Shown here one piece after another: positions 36,377-45,184 of a stretch of DNA of 64,000 bases. The translations under genes and the position numbers were made by a program. Where the stretch lies: contig NZ_FORN01000002.1 of the NCBI RefSeq assembly GCF_900114015.1, positions 62,001-126,000 of the forward strand, in the 5' to 3' direction. The notes beneath the pieces were generated by a model, which made no database searches, had not been told where the DNA came from, and worked only from the letters and a program-made list of their open reading frames with translations. This DNA comes from Caulobacter sp. UNC279MFTsu5.1 (lineage in GTDB: Bacteria; Pseudomonadota; Alphaproteobacteria; Caulobacterales; Caulobacteraceae). Each line of letters begins with the position of its first letter. Position 1 is the first letter of the stretch.

Positions 36377-36808
36377 CTATTCGACCAAGGCCGCGTCTAG
36401 GGTGATTTCCGCGTTCAGCAGCTTCGACACCGGGCAGTTGGCCTTGGCGCCGGCGGCCAGTTTCTCGAAGGTCGCTTGGTCCGCGCCGGAAATCCGGGCC
36501 TTCAAGGTCAGATGCGAGGCGGTGATCGCGTAGCCGCCGTCAACCTGTTCGAGCGTGACCTTCGCGGACGTGTCCATCTGATCAGCCTTCAGGCCGGCCT
36601 CGCCGAGAACCAGCGACAGCGCCATGGTGAAGCAAGCGGCGTGGGCCGCGCCGATCAGCTCTTCGGGATTGGACCCGGGCTGGCCCTCGAAGCGGCTGGC
36701 GAAGCCGTACGGATAGGTTTGCAGAGCGCCGCTCTCGGTCGAGATCGACCCCTTGCCGTCCTTGATGCCGCCGCTCCAGGCGGCCGATCCGGTTCTAACG
36801 ATCTTCAT
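36377..36808 (-). CDS. osmC: OsmC-type organic hydroperoxide reductase
   Basis: Peroxiredoxin-like protein of 143 residues, the same length as E. coli OsmC. Both catalytic cysteines are visible: AAHAACFTMALS and KANCPVSKLL, and the N-terminus KIVRTGSAAWSGGIKDGKG matches the family. The ATG at 36808 has a GAGGAG ribosome binding site, better than the ATG at 36829. Detoxifies organic hydroperoxides using thiols. Confidence 0.92.
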   Translation of the reverse strand: MKIVRTGSAAWSGGIKDGKGSISTESGALQTYPYGFASRFEGQPGSNPEELIGAAHAACFTMALSLVLGEAGLKADQMDTSAKVTLEQVDGGYAITASHLTLKARISGADQATFEKLAAGAKANCPVSKLLNAEITLDAALVE

Positions 36809-36902
36809 GGTCTTCTCCTCGTAGGTCACATCGATGTCGCCAGGGGACCGTCTGGACGTCGCCTGGAGGGGACTGGTCGGGCTCGCGCTCGGCTGCTGGG
36901 GA

Positions 36903-37367
36903 TCAGAAGCCGAAGGCGCTCAGACCGGGATGATCATCAGGCCGGCGTCCCAGGGGCCAGAGAAACGCGCGATCGGCCTCCGAAATCGGGTGCTCGTTGA
37001 TGCTGGCGTGACGCGTGTGCATCAGGCCTTCGGCGTCGAACTCCCAGTTCTCGTTGCCATAGGCCCGGAACCAGTGGCCGCTGTCATCACGATACTCGTA
37101 GGCGTACCGGACGGCGATGCGGGCCCCCTCGAACGCCCACAGCTCCTTGATCAGCCGATAGTCCAGTTCCTTGGCCCATTTGCGTTGGAGGAAGGCTTCG
37201 GCTTCCGCCCGGCCGTGGAGAAACTCGGCGCGGTTGCGCCAGCGGGTATCGACCGTATAGGCCAGCGAAACTTTCGCCGGGTCGCGGCTGTTCCACCCGT
37301 CTTCGGCCAAGCGGACCTTCTCGATGGCGCTCTCGCGCGTGAAGGGCGGAAGCGGGGGTCTGGGCAT
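36903..37367 (-). CDS. DUF1348 / NTF2-like protein
   Basis: Protein of 154 residues of the DUF1348 group within the NTF2-like fold. Typical stretches: [44 protein letters not shown] (in part), [24 protein letters not shown] (in part) and HASINEHPI near the end. Function unknown; such small proteins often bind or isomerise small ligands. Neighbours are stress-related genes on the same strand. Confidence 0.88.
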   Translation of the reverse strand: MPRPPLPPFTRESAIEKVRLAEDGWNSRDPAKVSLAYTVDTRWRNRAEFLHGRAEAEAFLQRKWAKELDYRLIKELWAFEGARIAVRYAYEYRDDSGHWFRAYGNENWEFDAEGLMHTRHASINEHPISEADRAFLWPLGRRPDDHPGLSAFGF

Positions 37368-37493
37368 GGAAGTCTCCGAAGAATCTGCGGCAACAAGTTG
37401 ATGGCGCGCATCTTCTCGGCTCTTCCACCAGGCTTATTGTAGAAACTGGCAATGCTTCGCTGGCGCGCGACGATGGCCGCGCGCCAGCCGGGC

Positions 37494-39515
37494 TCACCAG
37501 ATGCGAACGCGCTGGTCTGGCGACAGGTAGAGCTTGTCCTTTGGCTCGACCTTGAACGCGGCGTACCAGGCGTCGTTGTTGCGCATCGCCCCATTGGCCC
37601 TGAGAACTGAAGGGGCGTGCGTGTCGATCGCGGCCAGCTGCCGGGCGACATCCTCGCGAAGCTTGGTGCGGCGGGTTTGGGCTTGCGCCAGGAAGAAGCG
37701 CTGGTCGCCCGTCAGTCCGCCCAGGATCGGAGCCGGACCCGTTCGGGCCACATAGCGCTGGTAAGCCAGGTGGGCGGCTTCCAGGCCGCCAAGGTCGGCG
37801 ATGTTCTCGCCGAGCGTCAACGCGCTGTCGACCTTCAGCCCTGGCAGGACGTCGTAGGCGCCGTACTGCGCTTTGAGAGCGGTGATCCGTTGCGCGAAGG
37901 CCGCCCTCGAGGCGGGGCTCCACCAGTCGCGCACCCGCCCTTGCGCGTCGTAGCGGCTGCCCTGGTCGTCGAAGGCGTGACCCATCTCGTGGCCTAGGAA
38001 GACGCCGATCGCCCCATAGTTCACGGCAGGATCGGCGGCTGGGTCGAAGAACGGCGGCCGCAACAAGCCCGCCTCCAAGGTGATGCTGTTGGCGGCCGCG
38101 TAGTAGTAGCCATTGCCGCTCACCGGGTTGACCGGATAGTCGGGCGGATTGGCGGTCGCCAGGCTTTGGCGCTCTCGCTCGCGCCGGAAACGCGCCAGTC
38201 GCACGACGTTGCCCAGAAGGTCCGTCCGATCGATGCGAAGCGTTGAATAGTCCGCCACCTGGCCGGCCGAGCCGATGCGCGCCGTCAAGGTCGAGAGCTT
38301 TTCCAGCGCGCCGACCTTTGTCTGCGCATCCATCCAAGGCGACTGCTCGATGCGGATCCGGAAGGCCTCCTTGACGTCGTCAAAGATGGTTCGGACCTGC
38401 CGCTCGGCTTCCGGGGGGAAGTAACGCGCCACGTAGACTTGGCCGACGGCGTCGCCCATCCACTCTTGGTTCATTAGCGTGACGCCACGTCGCCACCGCG
38501 CGGGCGGCGTTGTCACCCCCGTGAGGGTCTTGGCGTAGAAATCGAAGCGGGCGCTGGCGAAGGCGTTTGGCAGCACCTCGGCATGATCACTGAGGAACCG
38601 GTAGGCCAGGTAATCGGCCCACAAGGAGACGGGCTGACTTTCGGTCAGGGCGCCGAGCGCACGAAGCGCGTCGACGTCGCTGACCAACACTTCGGTCGCG
38701 CCTTCGAGTCCGGCCGCCTTCAGCAATTGCGGCCAGTCCCATTGTGGCAACTCGGCCTGCAGCGTAGCGAGCGTGACGGTCCGGCTGCGGCTGTCTTCAC
38801 GCTGCTCGGCCCGGGTGCTTTGCGTACGGGCCAGGGCGACCTCGAGGGCGAGGATCGCCGTGGCTCGGGCGTGAGGATTGGCGTATCCGCCAGCGGCTAG
38901 GATTCTTTCGATGTAGACGAGATAGTCCCGCCGGATGGCGACGTAGCGGGCTTCGTCATTGAGATAATAGTCGCGAGGCAGGCCCAGGGCGCCTTGCGAT
39001 ACGGTGACGATGTTGCGGGTCGGCTCAGCGGGATTGGCGCTCACGCCGAGCGCGATCGGTGCGCTGTAGTCGATGTCCGCCATTAGGCCTTGGACGGCTT
39101 TGGCGGACCTGACGTCAGCGATCCTGGCAAGGTAGGGCGCGGCAGGGCGCAGCCCGTGCATCTCGATATCCGACTGCGCCATCCAGCTGGCGTAGAGATC
39201 GCCGATCCGACGACCGTTCGTGTCGGCCCGGCTCGACTTCGCCAGGTCCTCCAAAAGAACCCGGACGCGTTCCTGGCTTTCGCGGGCGAGCGTCGGCGCC
39301 ACGCCAACGGCGTCCGTGTCGCCGGCGATGGCTGTCCGGGAGGACCATCCGCCATTGGCATAGCTCCAGAAGTCGTCGCCAGGCCAAGTGGCGGTGTCTC
39401 GTGCAGTAAGATCGATGCCGAAGGCGCCAAATTGCGGCCCCTCGGCCTTGGGCGCGGCAAGCGTGGGCAGTGGGGCCATGGCCGCCAGGGCGAACGCGAG
39501 AACACGAAACTTCAT
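37494..39515 (-). CDS. M13-family zinc metallopeptidase (PepO/neprilysin-like)
   Basis: Exported peptidase of 673 residues. Signal peptide LAFALAAMAPLPTLAAP. The zinc motif is in GVFLGHEMGHAFDD near residue 505 and the third ligand in TLGENIADLGGLEAA; the family C-terminus DKLYLSPDQRVRIW is present. The N-terminal part (DDFWSYANGGW) also matches M13. It cleaves oligopeptides in the periplasm. ATG 39515 has GGAG five bases upstream; an in-frame ATG at 39551 adds 12 residues without support. Confidence 0.93.
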   Translation of the reverse strand: MKFRVLAFALAAMAPLPTLAAPKAEGPQFGAFGIDLTARDTATWPGDDFWSYANGGWSSRTAIAGDTDAVGVAPTLARESQERVRVLLEDLAKSSRADTNGRRIGDLYASWMAQSDIEMHGLRPAAPYLARIADVRSAKAVQGLMADIDYSAPIALGVSANPAEPTRNIVTVSQGALGLPRDYYLNDEARYVAIRRDYLVYIERILAAGGYANPHARATAILALEVALARTQSTRAEQREDSRSRTVTLATLQAELPQWDWPQLLKAAGLEGATEVLVSDVDALRALGALTESQPVSLWADYLAYRFLSDHAEVLPNAFASARFDFYAKTLTGVTTPPARWRRGVTLMNQEWMGDAVGQVYVARYFPPEAERQVRTIFDDVKEAFRIRIEQSPWMDAQTKVGALEKLSTLTARIGSAGQVADYSTLRIDRTDLLGNVVRLARFRRERERQSLATANPPDYPVNPVSGNGYYYAAANSITLEAGLLRPPFFDPAADPAVNYGAIGVFLGHEMGHAFDDQGSRYDAQGRVRDWWSPASRAAFAQRITALKAQYGAYDVLPGLKVDSALTLGENIADLGGLEAAHLAYQRYVARTGPAPILGGLTGDQRFFLAQAQTRRTKLREDVARQLAAIDTHAPSVLRANGAMRNNDAWYAAFKVEPKDKLYLSPDQRVRIW

Positions 39516-39789
39516 CTTCACTCCAAACGGTCGCGCGCCTTCCAATGCCAAGGCGGCCCTTGCGGCGGACGACCGTTTAGCGAGCGGGTCGCTCGATCTT
39601 GAATGAAAAAGCCGTAAGGCGGGAAGTTTCGCGGTTTGCCAGGTAATCTGCGACGGTCGGTGCTCAAAGACGGGGCAGGGGTGAACCCATCGCCGTTATG
39701 TTGCCATTGTTGGGTAACTTTTGCCGACGAAAAGTCAGCTGGTCCGGCTCTGCCTTCTCAACCGGCGGTGTTGCGGTTAGGCTTGGACG

Positions 39790-39996
39790 ATGCGCAAGTC
39801 CCCCAAGCCCTTGGATGATGTCGATTGGGAAGAGGCCTCCCAGCACCTCATCGGCGCTTTCCCGGGGGTGACGCTGGGCGAGGTTGTCGAGCGCGCCGAA
39901 AATGCCGCGACAGTCCTCGACCTGATGCGCAAGCCCAGAGAGGCCGAGGCGATGCGCCGGAGCGCGGCTCACATCCGAAAGAAGATGGCCCACTAA
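39790..39996 (+). CDS. Small helical protein, unknown
   Basis: Protein of 68 residues with charged helical character (GAFPGVTLGEVVERAENAAT, EAEAMRRSAAHIRKKMAH). No family recognised. The ribosome binding site is weak (AGG only). Included because composition is protein-like and the frame ends cleanly before the next leftward gene remnant. Confidence 0.4.
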   Translation: MRKSPKPLDDVDWEEASQHLIGAFPGVTLGEVVERAENAATVLDLMRKPREAEAMRRSAAHIRKKMAH

Positions 39997-40031
39997 GGGG
40001 AAACAGTGGCGACGCGACGGGCGTCCGAGGG

Positions 40032-40291
40032 TCAGTTGGCCTCGGCGATTCCGGATCGTCGGAACGCTTCAACCTTTGCGCCAAGGTCAGCATCGGCTTC
40101 CTCCGAGAAGGGACCCAATTGACTGAGCTTTCCCATCAGGTCCTTCAGGTCCTTCCGGATCAGGCCGGCGGTGATGCTCTGGCCCCGGAGCGAAAGCCCC
40201 AGGTCAAATCCATCAAACGGTCGCTGGAGTCGTCGAACGCGATGGCCTTGACCAGTGACTCAGCTGCTCGCGCTTGTTCCGCAAGCTTCAC
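40032..40291 (-). pseudogene. Frameshifted small gene downstream of an OsmC-like gene
   Basis: On the minus strand a GTG at 40291 opens a frame reading KLAEQARAAESLVKAIAFDD, which runs into a stop after about 40 residues. The -1 frame continues with protein-like sequence, including FDGFDLGLSLRGQSITAG, LIRKDLKDLMGKLSQLGPFS and ending KVEAFRRSGIAEAN at a stop at 40032. The two halves together look like one protein of about 86 residues broken by a single-base change near 40225, or joined by frameshifting. No function recognised. Confidence 0.4.
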
Positions 40292-40769
40292 TCTTGTCGC
40301 GCATGTGTAGCCCGGAAACGCCTTCTTCACCGGAGGCCGCCGGCGAGACGAACCGCGTTACGACGTCTGCGCCGCGGTCGAGCGTCTGGTGGACGGGGCA
40401 CTTGTCGGCGATCTCTGCCAATCGAGCGCGTTGCGCGTCGTCTAGGTCGCCGGTGACGGCGACTTCGCGAGTGAAGGTGTCGCGCGCGTTCAGGCTGCCG
40501 CGCGTGTGGGTGACCTGGACTGTCACCTCTTCCAATGGCCAAGCCTTTCGGCGCGCGTAGAGCCGAAGGGTCATCGCGGTGCAGGCGCCAAGTGCTGAGG
40601 CCAGGAGATCGTAAGGGTCTGGGCCGGAACCCATTCCGCCGAATGCGACGGGTTCGTCAGCGAGGATGTGAACGCCGGCCGCCAGAATGTCGACTTGGAA
40701 GAGACCGACCCCGGTCTCGCGAACAACGATAGGGTCTTTATCGAGATGGGTCTGAGGAGCGTCGGACAT
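40260..40769 (-). CDS. OsmC-family protein with extended C-terminus
   Basis: OsmC/YhfA-type thiol protein of 169 residues. Catalytic cysteines are in LASALGACTAMTLRLYA and DKCPVHQTL. The conserved domain ends at about residue 140 (GADVVTRFV); the last 28 residues (starting SPAASGEEGVSG) are not conserved and overlap the frameshifted gene, so the original stop may have been lost. ATG 40769 is used over an upstream in-frame codon at 40832. A three-unit phased repeat lies 90-114 bases upstream. Confidence 0.87.
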   Translation of the reverse strand: MSDAPQTHLDKDPIVVRETGVGLFQVDILAAGVHILADEPVAFGGMGSGPDPYDLLASALGACTAMTLRLYARRKAWPLEEVTVQVTHTRGSLNARDTFTREVAVTGDLDDAQRARLAEIADKCPVHQTLDRGADVVTRFVSPAASGEEGVSGLHMRDKSEACGTSASS

Positions 40770-40858
40770 CTTGGCTCTCGGCTTGTTGAAGCAGGGTTCG
40801 GCGCCGGGCGGTGAATGCACGGCTTCCAGCACTGTAAGCCGTATTCATTCAGGCTGAG

Positions 40859-40883
40859 GTAATATGGGGTAAGGGGCGGTAAG
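40859..40883 (-). promoter_or_regulatory. 10-bp phased TTAC repeat upstream of OsmC-like gene
   Basis: Read toward the OsmC-like gene: CTTAC CGCCC CTTAC CCCAT ATTAC, three units with exact 10-bp period, ending 90 bases before the start codon. Confidence 0.6.
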
Positions 40884-40982
40884 ACGTAGCGCTGCCGCTA
40901 AGCTTGGCCCTTATTCCGATCCTCGCATCGAGAATGACGAGGTCCGCAGGATTCCCCTTAATTCTCAAAATGGATTTTTATT

Positions 40983-42728
40983 TCAGGGCACGTTGAGCGC
41001 CCCACGTTTGCGCGTGAAAAACGGGCTTTGGCCACGGCGGGTTCTCGGTAGTGGAATTATTCCTCTGTAGTACTCACGCCTTCCCAATAGAGCGCGCCAT
41101 TCCCGTACAAAACCGGGCACCGCTAGAGCCGCCGATTCCACGCCATTGTTCGACGCCAAGGTTCTGAGCAACTCGACCTTCGAGCCGCAGATTTTGGCCT
41201 CGAACGGGGAGACCAGTTCCACCTTCTGGGCGACCGCGCGTATCAGGTCGCGGCGATAGGCGCCGTTATCGTCCCTGAACATCTCCCGTGTCGCTTCCGA
41301 GAACCGTCGGAGGAGATCTGGTGTCAGAGCGGGCGTGATTTTATCGATCGCGGCGGCCGCCCGCTCGGCGTCGCCCAGAGCTGCGTCGCGCTGCGCCTTC
41401 AGCGAAGCGACTCTCTGCTTGAGAGAGCCATCGGTAAGATCGATCAGGCCCTCTTCGATCGAAAGATAGAGGCGCTGGAGTCGTTGGTCGGCTTCGGTCG
41501 CCAGCTTGCGCAAATCCGCGACGTGGCGGTGGCGCTTCTCGATCCAGTCGGAGCGGCGGTCGATGATATTGTCCATCATCGTCGCTAGGCGCTGTGGATT
41601 GAGCAGGCGATTTTCCAGGTGATCGATGACCGAGGCGTCCAGCAAATCCATGCGTACGGACAGGCCTTCGCATCCGGCCTCGCCTTGGCGGGCCTTGGTG
41701 CAGCACGTGTAGTAGCGATACGCGCTCCCCTTACCAGTGCGCAGTGTCATGGCCCTGCCGCACAGGCCACAGAAGCAGATCCCGCCCAAGAGGATCGGGC
41801 TGCTCACGAAGCGCGGCGCCATGGCCATGGGATTGCGCAGCGACATCGCCCGCTGCACCGCGTCGAAGGTTTCGCGATCGACAAGGGGCGGAACGGGCAT
41901 AACGACGCGCTCCTCGTCGTCCTTGTGTTCCTGCGTGGCCCAATGCCGGCTGTTGAACACGTGCTCGCCAATATACGAGGTGCGCGTCAGGGTGTGATGG
42001 ACGGTGCCGACGCCCCAACGACCCCCTCCACGCGTTCTGATCTGATGGTCGTTGAGATAGTTAGCGATCGACTTGACGCCCATCGGTCCGCTGCCGTCAT
42101 GGCCGTGGAGCGCCAGCCGGAAGATAGAGCGCACGGTCTCCGCGCCGATCGGGTCAATCTCGAGCCTCTTCTTGATGCGCTCCCCACGTTGTTCTGCGGC
42201 GACGACGCGATATCCAATCGGTGGATGGGATCCGTTCCAGAAACCCTGGCGCGCGTTCTCCTTCATGGCCCGTAAGGTGTGCTTGGCGTTCTCCCGCGAC
42301 TGGTACTCGTCGAAGAGGTTCATCATCTGCCGAACCATCACGCCCATGGGATCGTCTCCGACCTCCTGGGTGATCGAGACGATACGGACCCCGTTCTTGG
42401 CCAGCTTGCGGGCGTAGAACTCGAACAGGAACTGGTCGCGGAAAAACCGCGAGAACGAATGGACGAGGACGACCTGGAACGGCGGGGGCTTGGCCGACGC
42501 CGCGTCGATCATCTGCTGGAATGCTGGCCTGCGATCATCAGTGGCGGAGTTGCCGGGCTCGACGAACTCCTCGGCGACGGGCCAGCCCTTGGCCTGGCAG
42601 TAGGCTCGTAGCTGGCGCCCCTGGTCGGGAATGGAGAGGTCGCTCTCGGCCTGCCGGCCAGTCGAAACTCGAAGATAGAGCGCCGCGCTGGGCACGGCGG
42701 GCGGAGGAGGTGTCTTACGCTTGGCCAT
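40983..42728 (-). CDS. Large serine recombinase
   Basis: Site-specific recombinase of 581 residues. Resolvase domain with catalytic serine in ALYLRVSTGRQ (Ser22) and the segment VLVHSFSRFFRDQFLFEFY, a recombinase domain (IGYRVVAAEQ, GVKSIANYLND, SYIGEHVFNS), a zinc ribbon (CGLCGRAM ... YYTCCTKA ... GC) and a coiled coil (RHVADLRKLATEADQRLQRL). Such enzymes integrate and excise phages and mobile islands. A small gene just upstream on the same strand is its likely partner. No att sites could be assigned. Confidence 0.92.
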   Translation of the reverse strand: MAKRKTPPPPAVPSAALYLRVSTGRQAESDLSIPDQGRQLRAYCQAKGWPVAEEFVEPGNSATDDRRPAFQQMIDAASAKPPPFQVVLVHSFSRFFRDQFLFEFYARKLAKNGVRIVSITQEVGDDPMGVMVRQMMNLFDEYQSRENAKHTLRAMKENARQGFWNGSHPPIGYRVVAAEQRGERIKKRLEIDPIGAETVRSIFRLALHGHDGSGPMGVKSIANYLNDHQIRTRGGGRWGVGTVHHTLTRTSYIGEHVFNSRHWATQEHKDDEERVVMPVPPLVDRETFDAVQRAMSLRNPMAMAPRFVSSPILLGGICFCGLCGRAMTLRTGKGSAYRYYTCCTKARQGEAGCEGLSVRMDLLDASVIDHLENRLLNPQRLATMMDNIIDRRSDWIEKRHRHVADLRKLATEADQRLQRLYLSIEEGLIDLTDGSLKQRVASLKAQRDAALGDAERAAAAIDKITPALTPDLLRRFSEATREMFRDDNGAYRRDLIRAVAQKVELVSPFEAKICGSKVELLRTLASNNGVESAALAVPGFVREWRALLGRREYYRGIIPLPRTRRGQSPFFTRKRGALNVP

Positions 42729-42744
42729 CTATTTTCCCTGGGGA

Positions 42745-42981
42745 TCAGGGCAAGGGTCCGAGTAATTCGGCCAGCACCTTCTCCAAATACGCCTCGGTGA
42801 TCCGCAGCTCGGCTTCGGTGATCGGCACGAAGGCTGGCCAGTCATCCGAAACCGAAGGCGCTATCGCCGCTCGGCACGAAGGTGAGACGATCGAAAGGGC
42901 TGGTGTTGGTAGTTCCATCGGCAAATAATCGTAGAGGTCGGCCAGGGCGTCGGGATTCACCTTCGGTCGAGCGCGAGTCAT
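42745..42981 (-). CDS. Small protein upstream of serine recombinase
   Basis: Protein of 78 residues, 16 bases before the recombinase start. Contains DALADLYDYLPMELP and ITEAELRITEAYLEKVLAEL, with a helical C-terminus. It may be a directionality or accessory factor, judged only by position; no family recognised. ATG 42981 is used. Confidence 0.55.
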   Translation of the reverse strand: MTRARPKVNPDALADLYDYLPMELPTPALSIVSPSCRAAIAPSVSDDWPAFVPITEAELRITEAYLEKVLAELLGPLP

Positions 42982-43107
42982 GGATCATGGACGCGCTGCG
43001 AGGCGACGCGGGGCAAGGCCCGGCGGCGGCTCGTCGTAGAAAAGCTTACAGTCGGCGGACATTGGCGGGGCTGCACGGTGGTGTCGTTTCGGCGCGGGGA
43101 GGTCGAA

Positions 43108-44100
43108 ATGGACGGAGCGCTCAGTCGAAGGGCGTCCTTAGGGGCGGGTTTGGCGCTGGTGACGACGCCGACCATCGGCTGGGCGAGTCCGCAGCCGCGC
43201 CGGCTCAGCAATCCCAAGGCCTCGGCCGAAGCGCGCGCGCTCTACGCTTATCTATGGTCCCTCTACGGCCGAAAGACTTTGACCGGCCAGCAGGAGGGCG
43301 TGGCCCGTCCCGGTGTCGAGTTGGACTACATAGAGAAGGTCACCCGCCGGCAGCCGGCGATCCTGGGCCTGGACTACATCGAGCCGCGCCTGAACGCCGG
43401 GGTCAATGAACGGGCCATCGCCTGGCATCGTTCGGGCGGCATCGTCACCCTATGTTGGCACTGGGGCGCGCCGGACATTGGTCCTGGCTACGACAATTCC
43501 AAGAAGGACTTCGACCTTGTCGCCGCCCTAAGACCGGGGACGCCGCAGAACCTCGCCTTGCATCGCGATCTTGCGCGGGTCGCCGACCTTTTGTCCGTGC
43601 TGCGGGACCACAGGGTGCCGGTCCTCTGGCGACCGCTGCACGAGTTCAGCGGAGATTGGTTCTGGTGGGGCAAGCATGGCCCCGAGGCGTTCAAGGCGCT
43701 TTGGGCGCTGATGTACGACACATTCGCCCGCCAGCGCGGCCTGGATAATCTGATCTGGGTGGCCGGCTGGGCGGGGCAGAATGTCGATCCGGCTTGGTAT
43801 CCGGGGTGCGATCGGGTCGATGTCGCCGGGGCCGACATCTATGCCGATGGCCACGGCGTCCTGGCTCCGATGTTCCAGGCGGTGAAGGCGATCGTAGGCG
43901 AGGCGACGCCCATCTGCCTGCACGAGAACGGTCCCATACCTGACCCCGCGCTGCTGGGGCCCGAAGCCGACTGGCTCTGGTTCATGACCTGGCACACGCG
44001 CTGGCTCATGGATCCTGGCCAGAACGATCCGGAACGCCTGAAGGCCTACTACGCGTCGGAGCGTTTTCTGACCAAGGACGAGTTGAAGCACTCGATCTAG
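43108..44100 (+). CDS. GH26-family glycoside hydrolase (beta-mannanase-like)
   Basis: Exported hydrolase of 330 residues with a signal peptide (SLGAGLALVTTPTIGWA). GH26 features: YGRKTLTGQQEG, the acid/base glutamate in LWRPLHEFSGDWFWWG near residue 177 and the nucleophile glutamate in ICLHENGPIPD near residue 271. Expected activity is cleavage of beta-1,4-mannan or a related glycan outside the cytoplasm. ATG 43108 follows GGGGAGG; a GTG at 43078 is less likely. It ends in a convergent overlap with the next gene. Confidence 0.9.
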   Translation: MDGALSRRASLGAGLALVTTPTIGWASPQPRRLSNPKASAEARALYAYLWSLYGRKTLTGQQEGVARPGVELDYIEKVTRRQPAILGLDYIEPRLNAGVNERAIAWHRSGGIVTLCWHWGAPDIGPGYDNSKKDFDLVAALRPGTPQNLALHRDLARVADLLSVLRDHRVPVLWRPLHEFSGDWFWWGKHGPEAFKALWALMYDTFARQRGLDNLIWVAGWAGQNVDPAWYPGCDRVDVAGADIYADGHGVLAPMFQAVKAIVGEATPICLHENGPIPDPALLGPEADWLWFMTWHTRWLMDPGQNDPERLKAYYASERFLTKDELKHSI

Positions 44101-44690
44101 ATGTCGTCGTGGCTCTGGGCAGCCTGCTTGGCCTTTCGCTCAGCGATTCGGGCCAGGGAGCGGGTCAGATAGTCCTCGGTCGAATGATCGGGCGTGGCGT
44201 GCGCGGGGGCGAGCTTCAGCTCCTTGCGGAGTGTCTGGGCCGCACCGAGGGCCTGAAGGCCGAGTTTTACGGCGGTTTCGGCGATGAGCTGGGAATGGTC
44301 CCACTGGTCGGCGAACTCGGCGTCGGCGGTGATCATGGCGCCGGCGTCGGACCGGGCGACGCGGAAGTGCAGGACCTTGGTGGTCAGCGCCGTTCCCAAA
44401 GCCTGCCAGGCGATGTCGGCCGGATAGTCCTGCAGCTTTGGAAGGCCGCTGGGCAGTTCGCCCGCGCTTCCGCGTGAGGACCGGTAGTTGTCGAAGTCAC
44501 CGTAGGTGCCTGCACAATCGCCGACGAACTCTTCCAACATCAGCGCCAGGCGGAGCGCGGAGAACGCCGCCGCCTTGTCGTTGGCCAACTTTTCGCGCCA
44601 CCATGGTGCGCCCTGGGCGATCAGGCCGCTGATCACGCCGCCGATGACCGACGAGCCCAGCAGCAGTCCGATGAGGGTCTTGGTGTCCAT
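44097..44690 (-). CDS. Membrane-anchored protein, unknown
   Basis: Protein of 197 residues with one N-terminal helix (LIGLLLGSSVIGGVISGLIA) and a cytoplasmic helical domain beginning WWREKLANDKAAAFSALRLA. Sequences of this layout (anchor plus helix bundle) are frequent in defence and accessory islands but no family is recognised. Stop overlaps the GH26 stop by four bases. Confidence 0.65.
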   Translation of the reverse strand: MDTKTLIGLLLGSSVIGGVISGLIAQGAPWWREKLANDKAAAFSALRLALMLEEFVGDCAGTYGDFDNYRSSRGSAGELPSGLPKLQDYPADIAWQALGTALTTKVLHFRVARSDAGAMITADAEFADQWDHSQLIAETAVKLGLQALGAAQTLRKELKLAPAHATPDHSTEDYLTRSLARIAERKAKQAAQSHDDI

Positions 44691-44721
44691 GGCCCACCCT
44701 AGCTAGGCTGTGGTCTGGCGA

Positions 44722-44928
44722 TCAATGGAGCAGCGGCAGGACCACTTTCACCGCCACCAAGAACAGTCCAGCCATTCCCAAACGGGCGGCCAATGCGACG
44801 CCCTTGCCGGTGCCTTCGATCTTGATGACGCCGAGAATGCTGACCGTGACGCGGTCTCGCGCCGCCGTTGGTGGCGGAGGAGGGGTCTTCGGCGGGAGCG
44901 GAAGGTTCACGGACGGATTCCTCAGCAA
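44722..44928 (-). CDS. Small single-helix membrane protein, unknown
   Basis: Protein of 68 residues with a Pro-rich start (LPLPPKTPPPPPTAA) and a C-terminal membrane helix (AARLGMAGLFLVAVKVVLPL). Thirty bases upstream of the next leftward gene, so perhaps co-transcribed with it. No family recognised. Confidence 0.45.
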   Translation of the reverse strand: MLRNPSVNLPLPPKTPPPPPTAARDRVTVSILGVIKIEGTGKGVALAARLGMAGLFLVAVKVVLPLLH

Positions 44929-45184
44929 GATTGAATTGCGGAAATCCCTTCGGGTATGGGGGGCTGATCGGGCGTCCGGGTCAAGACCGTCTTGTTGTGG
45001 AGCAGCGGATGCAACAGGCGGGCTGCAGGGGGTCTACGGACCGCTTTTTCCACTTTCGCCTTTTCTAAGTCATTGAATTTGAACAAGATGCAATAGACTG
45101 ATTTTCCTGAATTTGGCTGTGGATAAGCCTTCGATAGCTCACGGGAAAATAGGTGGCGCCGATTTTCGTTGACCCAGAGGACGG

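Noticed and set aside
39825-40310. 161-codon rightward frame
   Set aside because: It covers the opposite strand of the small helical gene and of the frameshifted leftward gene; its composition is not protein-like, and the leftward reading is better.
40983-42981. Direct-repeat attachment sites flanking the recombinase
   Set aside because: No convincing identical pair was found by eye close to both ends; needs comparison with an empty site.
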